Source of the DNA: VAZQ01 sp963744275
GTDB lineage: Bacteria > Pseudomonadota > Alphaproteobacteria > Rhizobiales > Xanthobacteraceae
Reading direction: 5' to 3'
NCBI GenBank assembly: GCA_963744275.1
Contig: CAVUSX010000021.1
Location: forward strand, 620,001 to 684,000
DNA length: 64,000 bases
Shown here: positions 9,088-18,174 of the stretch, one piece after another
How positions within the stretch are numbered: position 1 is the first letter of the stretch
How the letters are laid out: the number at the start of each line of letters is the position of its first letter
Made by a program: the position numbers and the translations under genes
The notes under the pieces: generated by a model
The model's database searches: none
Told to the model about the DNA's origin: nothing
What the model saw: only the letters and a program-made list of their open reading frames with translations

Positions 9088-9875
9088 ACATCGCCGTCGC
9101 GTCGCGCCCGAACCCCGTCGCACTTTCGTTCCAGGATTTGACGCTCGGATACGAGCGCCATCCCGCCGTTCATCATTTGACAGGCGAGATCCGGACCGGC
9201 GATCTCCTGGCCCTGGTGGGTCCCAATGGCGCCGGCAAATCGACGCTGCTCAAGGGCATCATGGGTGAGCTCCATCCGCTCGGAGGTTCCGTCAATCTGC
9301 GCGGCCTGCGGGTGCGCGACATCGCCTATCTTCCGCAACAGAACGACGTCGACCGCAGCTTCCCGATCTCCGTATTCGATTGCGTCGCCATGGGGCTGTG
9401 GAATCACATCGGCATCTGGCGCAGCGTCGGCCGGGACGGCAAGCGCGCGGTCATGGATGCGCTGGCGACGGTCGGCCTCGCGGATTTCGAGCACCGGTCG
9501 GTCGGCTCGCTGTCGGGCGGACAGTTTCAGCGCGTGCTGTTCGCGCGCCTGCTGCTGCAAGACGCTTCAGTGGTGCTGCTCGACGAACCGTTCCGGGCGG
9601 TCGACACCAAGACCGTCAATGATCTGGTCGAGCTCATTCTGCGCTGGCATGCGGAAGGGCGCACAATCGTGGCAGCGCTGCACGATCTCGATCAGGTGCG
9701 AGCCTATTTTCCGCAAACCCTCGTGCTGGCCCGCGAGCTCGTGGCCTGGGGCGAATCGAGCAAGGTGCTGACGCCCGATATCCTCACCATGGCTCGCCAG
9801 CTGTGCGAGGCCTGGGACACGGATGCCGAGGTCTGCGAACGCGGTGAGCACGAGGCGCAACGGAAGATCGCATGA
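9084..9875 (+). CDS. znuC: zinc/manganese ABC transporter ATP-binding protein
   Basis: 263 residues from MNIAVASRP, whose ATG overlaps the upstream stop. It has a Walker A GPNGAGKST, a Q-loop in YLPQQNDVDRSFP, the signature LSGGQFQR, Walker B VVLLDEPF and the switch His in ALHDLDQV. The ATP-binding order ATPase - permease - binding protein and the family resemble both znuCB and the aztABC zinc importers of Paracoccus, so aztA is an equally good name. It powers import of a divalent metal; zinc is favoured by the His-rich neighbour and the Zur-like site. The C-terminus overlaps the permease start by four bases. Confidence 0.9.
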   Translation: MNIAVASRPNPVALSFQDLTLGYERHPAVHHLTGEIRTGDLLALVGPNGAGKSTLLKGIMGELHPLGGSVNLRGLRVRDIAYLPQQNDVDRSFPISVFDCVAMGLWNHIGIWRSVGRDGKRAVMDALATVGLADFEHRSVGSLSGGQFQRVLFARLLLQDASVVLLDEPFRAVDTKTVNDLVELILRWHAEGRTIVAALHDLDQVRAYFPQTLVLARELVAWGESSKVLTPDILTMARQLCEAWDTDAEVCERGEHEAQRKIA

Positions 9876-10738
9876 TCGACATCCTGACCCAGCCATTCGT
9901 CGAGTTCTCCTTCATGCGTCGCGCGCTCGTGGGGTGCCTGGCGCTCTCGCTCGGCGCGCCGCCGGTCGGCGTATTTCTGGTGCTGCGCCGGATGAGCCTC
10001 ATGGGCGATGCGATGTCGCACGCGATCCTGCCCGGCGCCGCCATCGGCTATCTGATCGCGGGCCTTTCGTTGTTCGCGATGAGCGCCGGCGGCCTCGTGG
10101 CCGGCATCCTGGTCGCGGTCCTGGCCGGCATCGTGGCGCGTTCGACCTCGCTGCGCGAGGACGCGAGCCTCGCGGCATTCTATCTGGTTTCCCTGGCGGC
10201 GGGCGTCCTGATCGTATCGGTGCGCGGCAGCAGCATCGATCTGTTGCACGTGCTGTTCGGGACCGTATTGGCGCTGGACGATCCGGCCCTGATCCTGATC
10301 GGGGCGATCGCGACCGTCACCATGACGGCGCTCGCCGTCATGTACCGGCCGTTGGTGCTTGAATGCCTCGATCCGATGTTTCTGCGCTCGGTGAGCCGCG
10401 CCAGCTCGCCGACGCACATTTTCTTCCTGGTCCTGGTGGTTCTCAACCTGGTGGGCGGATTCCAGGCCCTCGGCACCCTGATGGCGGTCGGCATTATGCT
10501 GCTGCCGGCGGTCACCGCCCGCTTTTGGGCCGAAGAGGTGCCCAACCTCGTCATCGTCGCGGTCGTGGCGGCCTTCGGGTCGAGCGCGCTCGGATTGCTG
10601 CTGTCCTACTACGCCAATGTGCCGTCGGGTCCGGCCATCATCCTGACCTGCGGCGTGGCCTACCTGGTCTCGCTGCTGATCGGTCCGCGGGGCAGTCTCA
10701 TCAGGCAGCTGCTTCCGCGCAAGCATCTCGATGCCTGA
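9872..10738 (+). CDS. znuB: zinc/manganese ABC transporter permease
   Basis: 288 residues of an ABC-3 family inner-membrane permease with about eight to nine hydrophobic segments. Family features are MRRALVGCLALSLGAPPVGVFLVLRRMSLMGDAMSHA near the N-terminus (the GDAMSHAILPGAAIGY region is diagnostic), HVLFGTVLALDD in the middle, and TLMAVGIMLLPAVTARFWAEE near the C-terminus. It forms the channel of the metal importer. The ATG overlaps the ATPase stop (ATGA). It is intact and followed 21 bp later by the binding protein gene. Confidence 0.92.
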   Translation: MIDILTQPFVEFSFMRRALVGCLALSLGAPPVGVFLVLRRMSLMGDAMSHAILPGAAIGYLIAGLSLFAMSAGGLVAGILVAVLAGIVARSTSLREDASLAAFYLVSLAAGVLIVSVRGSSIDLLHVLFGTVLALDDPALILIGAIATVTMTALAVMYRPLVLECLDPMFLRSVSRASSPTHIFFLVLVVLNLVGGFQALGTLMAVGIMLLPAVTARFWAEEVPNLVIVAVVAAFGSSALGLLLSYYANVPSGPAIILTCGVAYLVSLLIGPRGSLIRQLLPRKHLDA

Positions 10739-10759
10739 AAATCCGAAAGGAGACTGGGA

Positions 10760-11680
10760 ATGAACAGACGTCTGCTTCTGTACGCAGCCGCTTTCGCGGT
10801 GCCGCTGCTGACCGGATCGGCAATCGGATCGACGAGGGCGAATGCTGCCGACAAGATCAAGGTCGCGACCTCCTTCAGCGTGCTCGGCGATATGGTGAAA
10901 CAGATCGGCGGCGACCGCGTGGAGGTGACGAGCTTCGTCGGCCCCAACGGCGACGCCCACGTCTATGAGCCGACTCCCGGCGACACCAGAACGCTGGCGG
11001 CTGCCCCCATCCTGGTCGTCAACGGCCTGGGCCTGGAGGGCTGGATGAGCCGGCTCGAAAAATCGTCCGGCTTCAAAGGCACGGTGGTGACCGCGACCAA
11101 AGGCGTCATGACGCGCCAAATGGTGGAGGAGGAGCACGGCACGGCCCACAAGATCACCGATCCGCATGCCTGGCAGAGCCTCGCCAATGGCAAAATCTAC
11201 GTCCAGAACATCCGTGACGGATTGATCGCAGCCGATCCGGCCGGCAAGGAAGCCTATGAGGCCAACGCCGATAAATTCCTCGCCGACATCGACGACGTGG
11301 AGAAGCTGGTCAAGGACAGCATCACCAAACTGCCGCCGGCCCGCCGCAAGATCATCACCACCCATGATGCGTTCGGTTATTTCGGCGCGACCTATGGGAT
11401 GGAGTTCATCGCGCCGGAAGGCGTGAGCACGGACAGCGAGGCCTCGGCCAAGGACGTCGCCAAGATCATTCGTCAGATCAAGGCCGAGAAAGTCCCGGCC
11501 GTGTTCATCGAGAACGTTACCGATCACCGGTTGCTCGATCAGATCGCGCGCGAGACAGGCGCCAAGATCGGCGGCACGCTCTATTCGGATGCCCTTTCGG
11601 AAGCGAACGGGCCGGCCGCCACCTATCTCGACATGTTCCGTCACAACATCCAGACGCTGACCGCCGCCCTTTCATCCTGA
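10760..11680 (+). CDS. znuA: zinc/manganese ABC transporter periplasmic binding protein
   Basis: 306 residues behind an AAAGGAGA ribosome site. A signal peptide ends near TRANA. It is a cluster A-I metal-binding protein: VATSFSVLGDMVKQIGGD, then GDAHVYEPTPGDTR (first metal His), DPHAWQS (second), TTHDAFGYFGATYGME (third His) and IENVTDHRLLDQIARETGAKIGG, TLYSDAL (acidic ligand). There is no long His-rich loop of the kind found in enterobacterial ZnuA, so it is closer to AztC or to Mn-type proteins. The missing loop and the separate His-rich micro-protein at the operon head may be linked, but this is speculative. Confidence 0.9.
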   Translation: MNRRLLLYAAAFAVPLLTGSAIGSTRANAADKIKVATSFSVLGDMVKQIGGDRVEVTSFVGPNGDAHVYEPTPGDTRTLAAAPILVVNGLGLEGWMSRLEKSSGFKGTVVTATKGVMTRQMVEEEHGTAHKITDPHAWQSLANGKIYVQNIRDGLIAADPAGKEAYEANADKFLADIDDVEKLVKDSITKLPPARRKIITTHDAFGYFGATYGMEFIAPEGVSTDSEASAKDVAKIIRQIKAEKVPAVFIENVTDHRLLDQIARETGAKIGGTLYSDALSEANGPAATYLDMFRHNIQTLTAALSS

Positions 11681-11876
11681 AGATCGCGGCATCCTGGCGG
11701 CGCCACCAAGCAAGCACCACAGACCCTGATCGCGGCCTCGGTTCTCGATCAAAGCACCTCGATCAGGCAACGTTATATCGTTTCGTACGCAAAGACGACG
11801 AGCGCTTCCATGAGCCCAGGCGCATGGAAGCGCCGCGGCGTTGCGGTGACCATGCTGCGCCTCTACGCTCCGCCCG

Positions 11877-13117
11877 ATGAGCGAGAGCGCAACACGTTCA
11901 ATCGCTGCCGCAGATGCCCTACCCGCCGCCGGCCAAGGAAACTGGCGCGAGGTGCTGGCGGTTTTCCTGCGGCTCGGCCTCACCTCCTTCGGGGGTCCGG
12001 TCGCACATTTGGGTTATTTCCGCGAAGAGTTCGTGAACCGGCGGCATTGGCTCGACGATCGCAGCTATGCGGATCTGGTGGCGCTGTGCCAGTTCCTGCC
12101 CGGACCGGCCTCGAGCCAGGTGGGCATCGCGGTCGGCCTGTTGCGCGCCGGCTATGGGGGGCGCTCGCGGCCTGGACCGGCTTCACGCTGCCGTCGGCGC
12201 TGGCGATGGTGCTGTTCGCCTATGGGGTCGGCCTCCTCGGCAATGCGGCCGGGTCGGGCTGGCTGCACGGGCTCAAGGTCGCGGCCGTCGCCGTGGTGGC
12301 GCAGGCGGTGCTCGGCATGGCGCGCACGCTGGCGCCCGATCGGCCGCGCGCCACGCTCGCGGTCGCGGCCGCCGTCGTGACGCTGGCGGTGCCGTCGGCG
12401 TGGGGCCAGATCGGCGCGATCCTGTTGGGCGGCGCGATCGGCATCACGCTCTTGGAGCGCAAGCCGCAGAGCGACCACACCGCCTTGCCGGTGCGGGTGA
12501 GCCGCACCACCGGCGCCGTCTTGCTGGCGGTGTTCGCGGCGCTGCTGATCGGGCTGCCGGTCCTCGCCTCGGTGTCGTCCTCGCAAGCTGTGAGCGAATT
12601 CGATGCCTTCTACCGCGCCGGTTCGCTGGTCTTCGGCGGCGGTCATGTGGTGCTGCCCTTGCTGCAGGCCTCGGTGGTGCCGCCCGGTTGGGTGAGCAAT
12701 GAGACCTTTCTGGCCGGCTACGGCGCCGCCCAGGCGGTGCCGGGACCGCTATTCACCTTCGCCGCTTATCTGGGCGCCGTCATGGGCCCGGCCCCCAATG
12801 GTTGGCTCGGCGCCATCATCTGCCTGGGCGGGATTTTTCTGCCGTCGTTTTTTCTGGTGATCGGCGCGCTGCCGTTTTGGGAGAACCTGCGCCGCGGCGC
12901 CGCCGCCCAGGCGGCGCTCACCGGCGTCAACGCTGCCGTGGTGGGGCTGCTGCTGTCGGCGCTCTACCGGCCGGTGTGGACCACCGGCATCACCAGCGCG
13001 GCCGATTTCGCGCTGGCGAGCGCGGCCTTCTTGCTGCTGTTCATGTGGCAAGCCCCACCCTGGCTGGTGGTGATCCTGAGCGCGGTCGCGGGCGCGGGCC
13101 TTGCGGCTTTTCAGTAG
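11877..13117 (+). CDS. chrA: chromate transporter, CHR family (frame broken once)
   Basis: About 413 residues of the long (two-domain) CHR family of chromate/sulfate antiporters. The N-terminal half opens with VFLRLGLTSFGGPVAHLGYFREEFV and contains CQFLPGPASSQ; the C-terminal half repeats the pattern with GSLVFGGGHVVLPLLQ and GAAQAVPGPLFTFAAYLGA. The frame is lost at a run of six G (12156-12161): restoring a seventh G joins YGG to ALAAWTGFTLP. The break lies in a homopolymer, as expected for a sequencing error. It probably exports chromate; the gene is alone and on the strand of the zinc operon, 196 bp downstream. Its stop codon coincides with the start of a dispersed repeat. Confidence 0.88.
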
Positions 13118-13208
13118 CCCGGATGGAGCGCTTGCGTAATCCGGGATCGGTGTTCCCGCATTGCGCCATCGAGGGCGCAAGCGCCCTATGGCTTCATGCG
13201 GGCTACGA
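13115..13208. repeat. dispersed palindromic element (TAGCCCGGAT ... GCGGGCTACG)
   Basis: A ~94-bp element that starts at the chrA stop codon. Its ends are inverted (TAGCCCG at one end, CGGGCTA at the other). Internally it has a second pair of inverted arms (GGGCGC around 13173). It contains no gene. This end sequence is one I recognise as a common dispersed repeat in Bradyrhizobium-group genomes. Only one copy is present here. Confidence 0.6.
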
Positions 13209-13256
13209 CCAACAGGACAATCGCGTGCGCCGGAAAATTCGATTATCACTCGCGCC

Positions 13257-14592
13257 ATGACCGTGATCAGCCAGCTCGCCGAATTCGTGGCGCAGGCGAA
13301 CGCGGCGGCGCTGCCCGCCGCCGAGCAGACGCTGCAGCGCCGGCACATTTTCGATGCCGTGGTGGCGGCCGCCGTCGGCGCCCGCACCGGCGAGGCCCGC
13401 AGCCTGGCGGCGCTCCTGGGGGCCCGCGCGCTGCCCGAGATCATCGGGCAGCGGGCCGCCACCATCCGGCTGTCGGAGGTCGACGACATCCATCTGCCGT
13501 CCTGCACCACGCCGAGCGCCGCCGCGGTCGCGGTCGCGCTGTCGCTCGCCGCGCAGGCCGGGCGCTTCGATCCGGTGCCGGTCGCGAGCGCCATCTGGGC
13601 CGGGACCGAGACCATGACCCGCATCGGGGAGGCGGTGCGCGGCCCGGAGATTCTCTATCGCGGCGTCTGGCCGAGCTGCTTTGCGGCGCCGCTTTCGGCC
13701 GCCGCCACCGCGGCCCGCATGCACGGCTTCGACGCCCAGCAAACCGCGCACGCGCTGTCGCTCGCCTTGATGCTTTCGACCCGCGGCACCGGCCGCCCCC
13801 ATGGCTCGCCATCGGCCCGTTGGGTGATGTTCGCCCTCGCGGTGGCATCCGGCCTGTCGGCCGTCGAAGCCGTGCAGGCGGGCTACCGGGGCGATCCGGG
13901 CCTCCTGGATGGCAGCGGCTTCGAGGACAGCTGGGGCTTTGCGCTCGACCGCGATCATCTCGCCGCCGCATCGCTCGCGCACAGCGTCTATCCGGCGCTC
14001 AGCATGAAGCCGTTCTGCTCGGCCAAGCAATCGATCGCGGCGGTCGAGGCGCTGCGCACGATTCTGGCATCAGGCATCGAACCCAAAGCGATCGCGGCCG
14101 TCCGGGTGCGGGTGCCGCCCGCCTATGCCGGGATGGTCGCCCTCAAGGCGCAAGACCAGGTGCGCACCACGACGCTGGTCAGCGCCGCCCGCCAGCTCGC
14201 GCTGCTGGCCTTCGATCCGGCGCGCCTCTACGATGTCGATCGCGGCACGGCGGTCACGGATCCGGCGCTCCTGGGCTTCGAGGCCAAGGTGGAGATCGTG
14301 GCCGACGCCGGCGCTGACGCAATATTATCCCCATGATTGGCCGGCGGAGGTCGAGGTCGTGGGCACGGACGGCAGCACCCGGCGCGAGCGCGTGATCGCG
14401 GCCCCCGGCGATCCGAGCCGGCCACTCGCGGATGACGCGCTCGACCATAAGGCCCACCGCCTGCTCGACCACCTGATCGGCCGCGACGGCGCCCTGAGCC
14501 TCATCGGCATCGCGCGCCGCGGATTCGAGGACGTCACCGGTTGCCGCGCGCTCGTGGGCGCGTTCGTGCAAAGTTTCGCGCAAGCACATTGA
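13257..14592 (+). CDS. MmgE/PrpD family protein (frame broken once)
   Basis: About 444 residues. The family includes 2-methylcitrate dehydratase, cis-aconitate decarboxylase and related lyases. An N-terminal helical domain (LQRRHIFDAVVAAAVGARTGE) leads to VDDIHLPSCTTPSAAAVAVAL, MTRIGEAVRGPEILYRGVWPS, HGFDAQQTAHALSLAL and the conserved MKPFCSAKQSIAAVEAL. Near 14312 one extra base ends the long frame; the true C-terminus continues as TQYYPHDWPAEVEVVG...TGCRALVGAFVQ. It is followed 14 bp later by a class II aldolase, then a TctC-type binding protein and a TauE/SafE permease. The substrate is probably an organic acid; not identifiable here. Confidence 0.85.
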
Positions 14593-14606
14593 AGGAATGC
14601 AGGCGG

Positions 14607-15366
14607 ATGAGCGCTGACTCGGGAACCATCGTTGCAAACCCCACCACCGCATCCGTGCCGGGCACGCCCGATCCGGCCTTGCTCGATGATCTGGTGGCGG
14701 CCAACCGGATCCTCTCCGATCACGGCGTGCTCGATGCCTATGGGCATATCAGCGCGCGCGATCCCCTCCATCATCAGCACTATTGGATCTCGCGCAGCAT
14801 GCCGCCCGCGCAGGTCGGCGCCACCGACATCATCGCCTGCGATCTCGACAACAATCCGCTGCGGCCGGGAGAGACGAGGCTGTTCTTCGAGCGCGTGATC
14901 CACGGCGAAATCTACAAGGCGCGGCCCGACGTGATGGCGGTGCTGCACGATCATTCCCCGAGCCTCATCCCGTTCTGCAACAGCGACACCCGCCTGCGTC
15001 CCATGGTCGGCAGCGCGGCCTTTCTGGGCGAAGGCGCGCCGGTGTTCGACATCCGCACGATCGACGACGAGGGTGACCTCAACATCTGCACCCCGGCGCA
15101 GGCCAAGGGCCTGGCGCACGCGCTCGGCCCCCATGGCCTGGTGCTGCTGCGCGGCCATGGGGCGGTCGCGGTCGGCGAATTCGATCCGGCAGGTGGTGCG
15201 CCGAGCCATCATCGCGGAATCCAACGCCAAGCAGCAGATGCAGGCCACCATGCTGGGGCCGGTGCATTTCCTGACCGACAGCGAGATCGCATTCGCCAAG
15301 CGCATGAAGCCAAAGGATCCGGACCGCGCTTGGCGGCTCTGGAAACAGCGGGCGATGGGGGGATAG
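14607..15366 (+). CDS. class II aldolase/adducin family protein (frame broken once)
   Basis: About 252 residues from ATG after a weak ribosome site. Aldolase II zinc-site features are present: the SDHGVLDAYGHISARDP N-terminus, MAVLHDHSPSLIPFCNS (metal-binding HxH), and LVLLRGHGAVAVGE (third His). These enzymes cleave or decarboxylate hydroxy- or keto-acids, for example 3-dehydro-4-phosphotetronate decarboxylases. The extra base at 15179-15181 (GAATTCG where GAATCG is expected) breaks the frame; the C-terminus resumes as SIRQVVRRAIIAESNAKQQ. It is tightly spaced with the MmgE/PrpD gene, implying a shared pathway. Confidence 0.86.
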
Positions 15367-15379
15367 AGTAGCCCTCAGT

Positions 15380-15474
15380 CGTCATGGCCGGACCTGTTCC
15401 GGCCATCCCGATTAGGGACGCACAGTGCCCTCCCAAGCGAGATCGCCGGGACGAGCCCGGCGATGACACTCAAC
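15380..15474. repeat. dispersed repeat family A, copy 1
   Basis: Begins GTCATGGCCGGAC and ends GCCGGGACGAGCCCGGCGATGACACTCAAC, with two internal inverted pairs (GGCCGG...CCGGCC and CGCCGGG...CCCGGCG). A second copy lies at 35339-35461 with the same end, and a partial, opposite-strand copy at 42975-43031. It fills the gap between the aldolase and the TctC-type gene and can fold into two hairpins. It carries no gene of its own. Confidence 0.75.
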
Positions 15475-15488
15475 TTCGGGCAACGCCA

Positions 15489-16535
15489 ATGCCGGGTCGC
15501 TCCATCTTGCTTCGACTTTTGTCCGCCGCAGCGTTGGTTCTCGCCGCGATCGCGCCCGCGCGCGCGCAGGACGCGGTCGCGCAGTTCTACAAAGGCAAGC
15601 AGATCAACATCTATGTCGGCTCCTCGGCGGGCGGCGGCTACGACACCTATGCGCGGCTGCTGGCGCGCCGGTTCGGCAGCTACATTCCGGGCAATCCGAC
15701 CGTCGTGGTGCAGAACATGCCGGGCGCCGGCAGCAACAAGGCCGCCGCCTACGTCTATTCGGTGGCGCCGCGGGACGGCACCGCGATCGGGGCGATCTTC
15801 TCGGGCGCGATCCTGCAGCCGCTGCTGGGCGACCCGGTGCAGCACGACCCGAGCAAGTTCATCTATCTGGGCAATGCCAACAACGAGGTGTTCCTGTGCC
15901 TCGCCCGCACCGACGCGGCGGTGCAGAGCTTCAAGGACGCGCTCAGCCGCGAGCTGATCGTGGGCGCCACCAACGAAGGCGGCTCGTCGCGGGATTTCAC
16001 CGCCATGCTCGACAATCTGCTCGGCGCCAGGCTGCGCATCGTGACCGGCTATCCGGGCAGCAACGAGATCCTGCTGGCGCTCGAGCGCAACGAGGTGCAG
16101 GGCGTCTGCGGGCTCGGATGGTCGAGCATCGCGCCGCAACGGGCGCGCCTCCTCGACAGCGGATTGGCGCGGGTGCTGGTGCAGCTGGCGACGACCGGCC
16201 ATCCGGAATTGAACCGCATGGGGGTGCCGCTCGCCATCGATTTCACCAAGAGCGACGACGATCGCAAGGTGATGGAGTTGGTCTACAGCCAGCTGATTTT
16301 CGGCCGGCCCTTCATCCTGCCGCCCGGAGTCCCGCCCGAGCGGGTCGCCGCGCTGCGCCGCGCCTTCATGGCGGCGCTCGCGGACAAGGACGCGCTCGCC
16401 GAAGCAAAGGGCATGCAGCTCGATCTCGATCCGCTCTCCGGCGAGGCGGTGCAGGCCGAGGTCGCCAAGGCCTACGGGATGCCGGCACGGATCGTGGAGC
16501 GCGCCCGGCAGTCACTGATCTACCGGCCGCAATAG
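15489..16535 (+). CDS. TctC/Bug-type periplasmic binding protein
   Basis: 348 residues from MPGRSILL; the frame extends upstream through a dispersed repeat, which I exclude. Signal peptide LLRLLSAAALVLAAIAPARAQ. It is a tripartite tricarboxylate transporter receptor: GKQINIYVGSSAGGGYDTYARLLARRFG, then IPGNPTVVVQNMPGAGSNKAA and PRDGTAIG. Such proteins bind carboxylates in the periplasm. The membrane partners TctA/TctB are not adjacent; a TauE/SafE permease follows instead, eight bases downstream. Intact. Confidence 0.9.
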   Translation: MPGRSILLRLLSAAALVLAAIAPARAQDAVAQFYKGKQINIYVGSSAGGGYDTYARLLARRFGSYIPGNPTVVVQNMPGAGSNKAAAYVYSVAPRDGTAIGAIFSGAILQPLLGDPVQHDPSKFIYLGNANNEVFLCLARTDAAVQSFKDALSRELIVGATNEGGSSRDFTAMLDNLLGARLRIVTGYPGSNEILLALERNEVQGVCGLGWSSIAPQRARLLDSGLARVLVQLATTGHPELNRMGVPLAIDFTKSDDDRKVMELVYSQLIFGRPFILPPGVPPERVAALRRAFMAALADKDALAEAKGMQLDLDPLSGEAVQAEVAKAYGMPARIVERARQSLIYRPQ

Positions 16536-16542
16536 TGCAATC

Positions 16543-17310
16543 TTGGAGCTCGTGGTCCCAGTCTTCTTTCCCGACATCTCGATCGCCCAGCTCGCCCTCA
16601 TCGCCGGGGCGGCGCTCATCGCCTCGGTCATCGGCGGCGTCTCCGGCTATGGCACCGGCGCCCTGATGCCGCTGGTGCTGGTGCCGATCCTCGGCCCCGC
16701 CCCGATCGTGCCCATCATCGCGCTGTCGAGCATCTTCTCCAATGCGGGACGCACCGCGGCGTTCCGCCGGCTGATCGACTGGCGGCGCGTGCTGATCATG
16801 CTGGCGGGCGCGGTGCCGACCTGCATCCTGGGCGCCTGGGGCTACACGCTTTTGTCAGGCCGCGGCGCCGCGCTGGTGATCGGCGGCATGCTGGCCGCAA
16901 GCGTGCCGCTGCGGCGGCTGCTGCGCCGCCGCGGCTTCGAGCTTTCCGACCGTGCGCTGGCGGCGACGGCCGTCGGCTACGGCCTGGTGGTCGGCGGCAC
17001 CACCGGGTCGGGCATCATCCTGTTGTCGCTGCTGATGGCCGCCGGCCTGCAAGGCGCCAACGTGATCGCGACCGACGCGCTCATCTCCATCATCATCAGC
17101 TTCGTCAAGCTTCTGGTGTTCGGCTTTGCCGGCGTCATGGACGCGCAGGCGGTCGCGGTGGCGCTCCTGATCGGCCTGATCGCGCTGCCGGGCTCGTTCC
17201 TGGCCAAGCTGATGGTGGAGCGCATGCCGCTGCACGTGCACAGCGCCATCCTCGACGCCGTGGTGATCGCCGGCGGCGCCACCATGGCGGTCGCGGCGTT
17301 CGCCGGGTGA
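16543..17310 (+). CDS. TauE/SafE (TSUP) family membrane transporter
   Basis: About 255 residues with eight hydrophobic segments, divided into two similar halves. The family (TauE/SafE, formerly DUF81) moves sulfite, sulfoacetate or other organic anions. Visible features: AALIASVIGGVSGYGTGALMPLVL with the loop after helix 1, and VVGGTTGSGIILLSLLMAAGLQGANVIATDA in the second half. The start is either TTG (16543) or GTG (16552); the spacing to the preceding gene is eight bases for TTG. It forms the fourth gene of the putative carboxylate module. Confidence 0.86.
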   Translation: MELVVPVFFPDISIAQLALIAGAALIASVIGGVSGYGTGALMPLVLVPILGPAPIVPIIALSSIFSNAGRTAAFRRLIDWRRVLIMLAGAVPTCILGAWGYTLLSGRGAALVIGGMLAASVPLRRLLRRRGFELSDRALAATAVGYGLVVGGTTGSGIILLSLLMAAGLQGANVIATDALISIIISFVKLLVFGFAGVMDAQAVAVALLIGLIALPGSFLAKLMVERMPLHVHSAILDAVVIAGGATMAVAAFAG

Positions 17311-17457
17311 GCGGCGCAGTCGGGCGCCGACGATGAACAGAGCAATCAATTTGTCGAATCGCCATTCCGGCGTGATGAGAATCCGCGAATTGACGGTGCG
17401 CTTCACTCTCCCTTAGCATCGGCCGCTGCCGATCCAACAATCATGAAAGGGGCGACC

Positions 17458-17748
17458 ATGCGCATGTTGATGAAAGCTCGGATTCCGACCCAGGCCGGGA
17501 ACAAGGGAATCAAGGACGGCACGCTGCCGGACGTCATTCGGAAAACTCTCGAAGCGCTGCATCCGGAGGCCGCCTATTTCACCACCATGGACGGGCAGCG
17601 GACGATGATCGCGGTTTTTGACATGAAGGCGAGTGCCGACATGCCGCGCATCGCCGAGCCGCTGTTCATGGGGCTCGATGCCTCGATTGAATTCATGCCG
17701 TGCATGAATGCGGACGATCTCAAGACCGGACTGTCCGCCCTCTCGTAA
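17458..17748 (+). CDS. conserved small protein, function unknown
   Basis: About 96 residues from MRMLMKARIP, chosen over the ATG five codons upstream because AAAGGGG is well placed as its ribosome site. The protein begins as a beta strand (MLMKARIPTQAGNKGIKDGTL), has AAYFTTMDGQRTMIAVFDM and ends EPLFMGLDASIEFMPCM; this looks like a dimeric alpha-beta barrel fold. Similar small proteins occur in Bradyrhizobium, where some are labelled pantothenate synthetase without good reason. I assign no function. Confidence 0.72.
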   Translation: MRMLMKARIPTQAGNKGIKDGTLPDVIRKTLEALHPEAAYFTTMDGQRTMIAVFDMKASADMPRIAEPLFMGLDASIEFMPCMNADDLKTGLSALS

Positions 17749-17817
17749 CGCTAGGGGCGGCGGAGGCGGGACGGCCGCATTGAACGTCGATGCGGGCGGC
17801 GCGGGCGTGCCGGCTCA

Positions 17818-17862
17818 TGAAAAAGCCCGGTAGCGCAGGCGTAACCGCCTGATCCACCGGGC
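17818..17862 (-). terminator. intrinsic terminator after the initiator tRNA
   Basis: On the minus strand, just past the tRNA 3' end, a long stem AAGCCCGGTG...TACCGGGCTT with an inner pair CAGGCG/CGCCTG is followed by TTTTT. It ends the tRNA transcript and could also act from the plus strand. Confidence 0.8.
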
Positions 17863-17868
17863 TTAATC

Positions 17869-17945
<77 letters not shown>

Positions 17946-18174
17946 AAAATGGCAAGCGCGGGACCGGTCCCGCGCGCAGCGGTTATGTAGCAATCGTGAC
18001 ACGGATTGAAAAGGGCCGTGTTGGCGCCGGCGCGCAGGAAGCGGGATAACCGGTCGGCATGGACCGGGACGATCCGCGGCGGTCGACTGGTGGGGGTCTG
18101 GGGGCCGCTTGCAAAAGGCGGTAAAACAAGCTTTGGTCAAGCGCGTTTGCGGATCATTTTCATAGAATTTTCAC

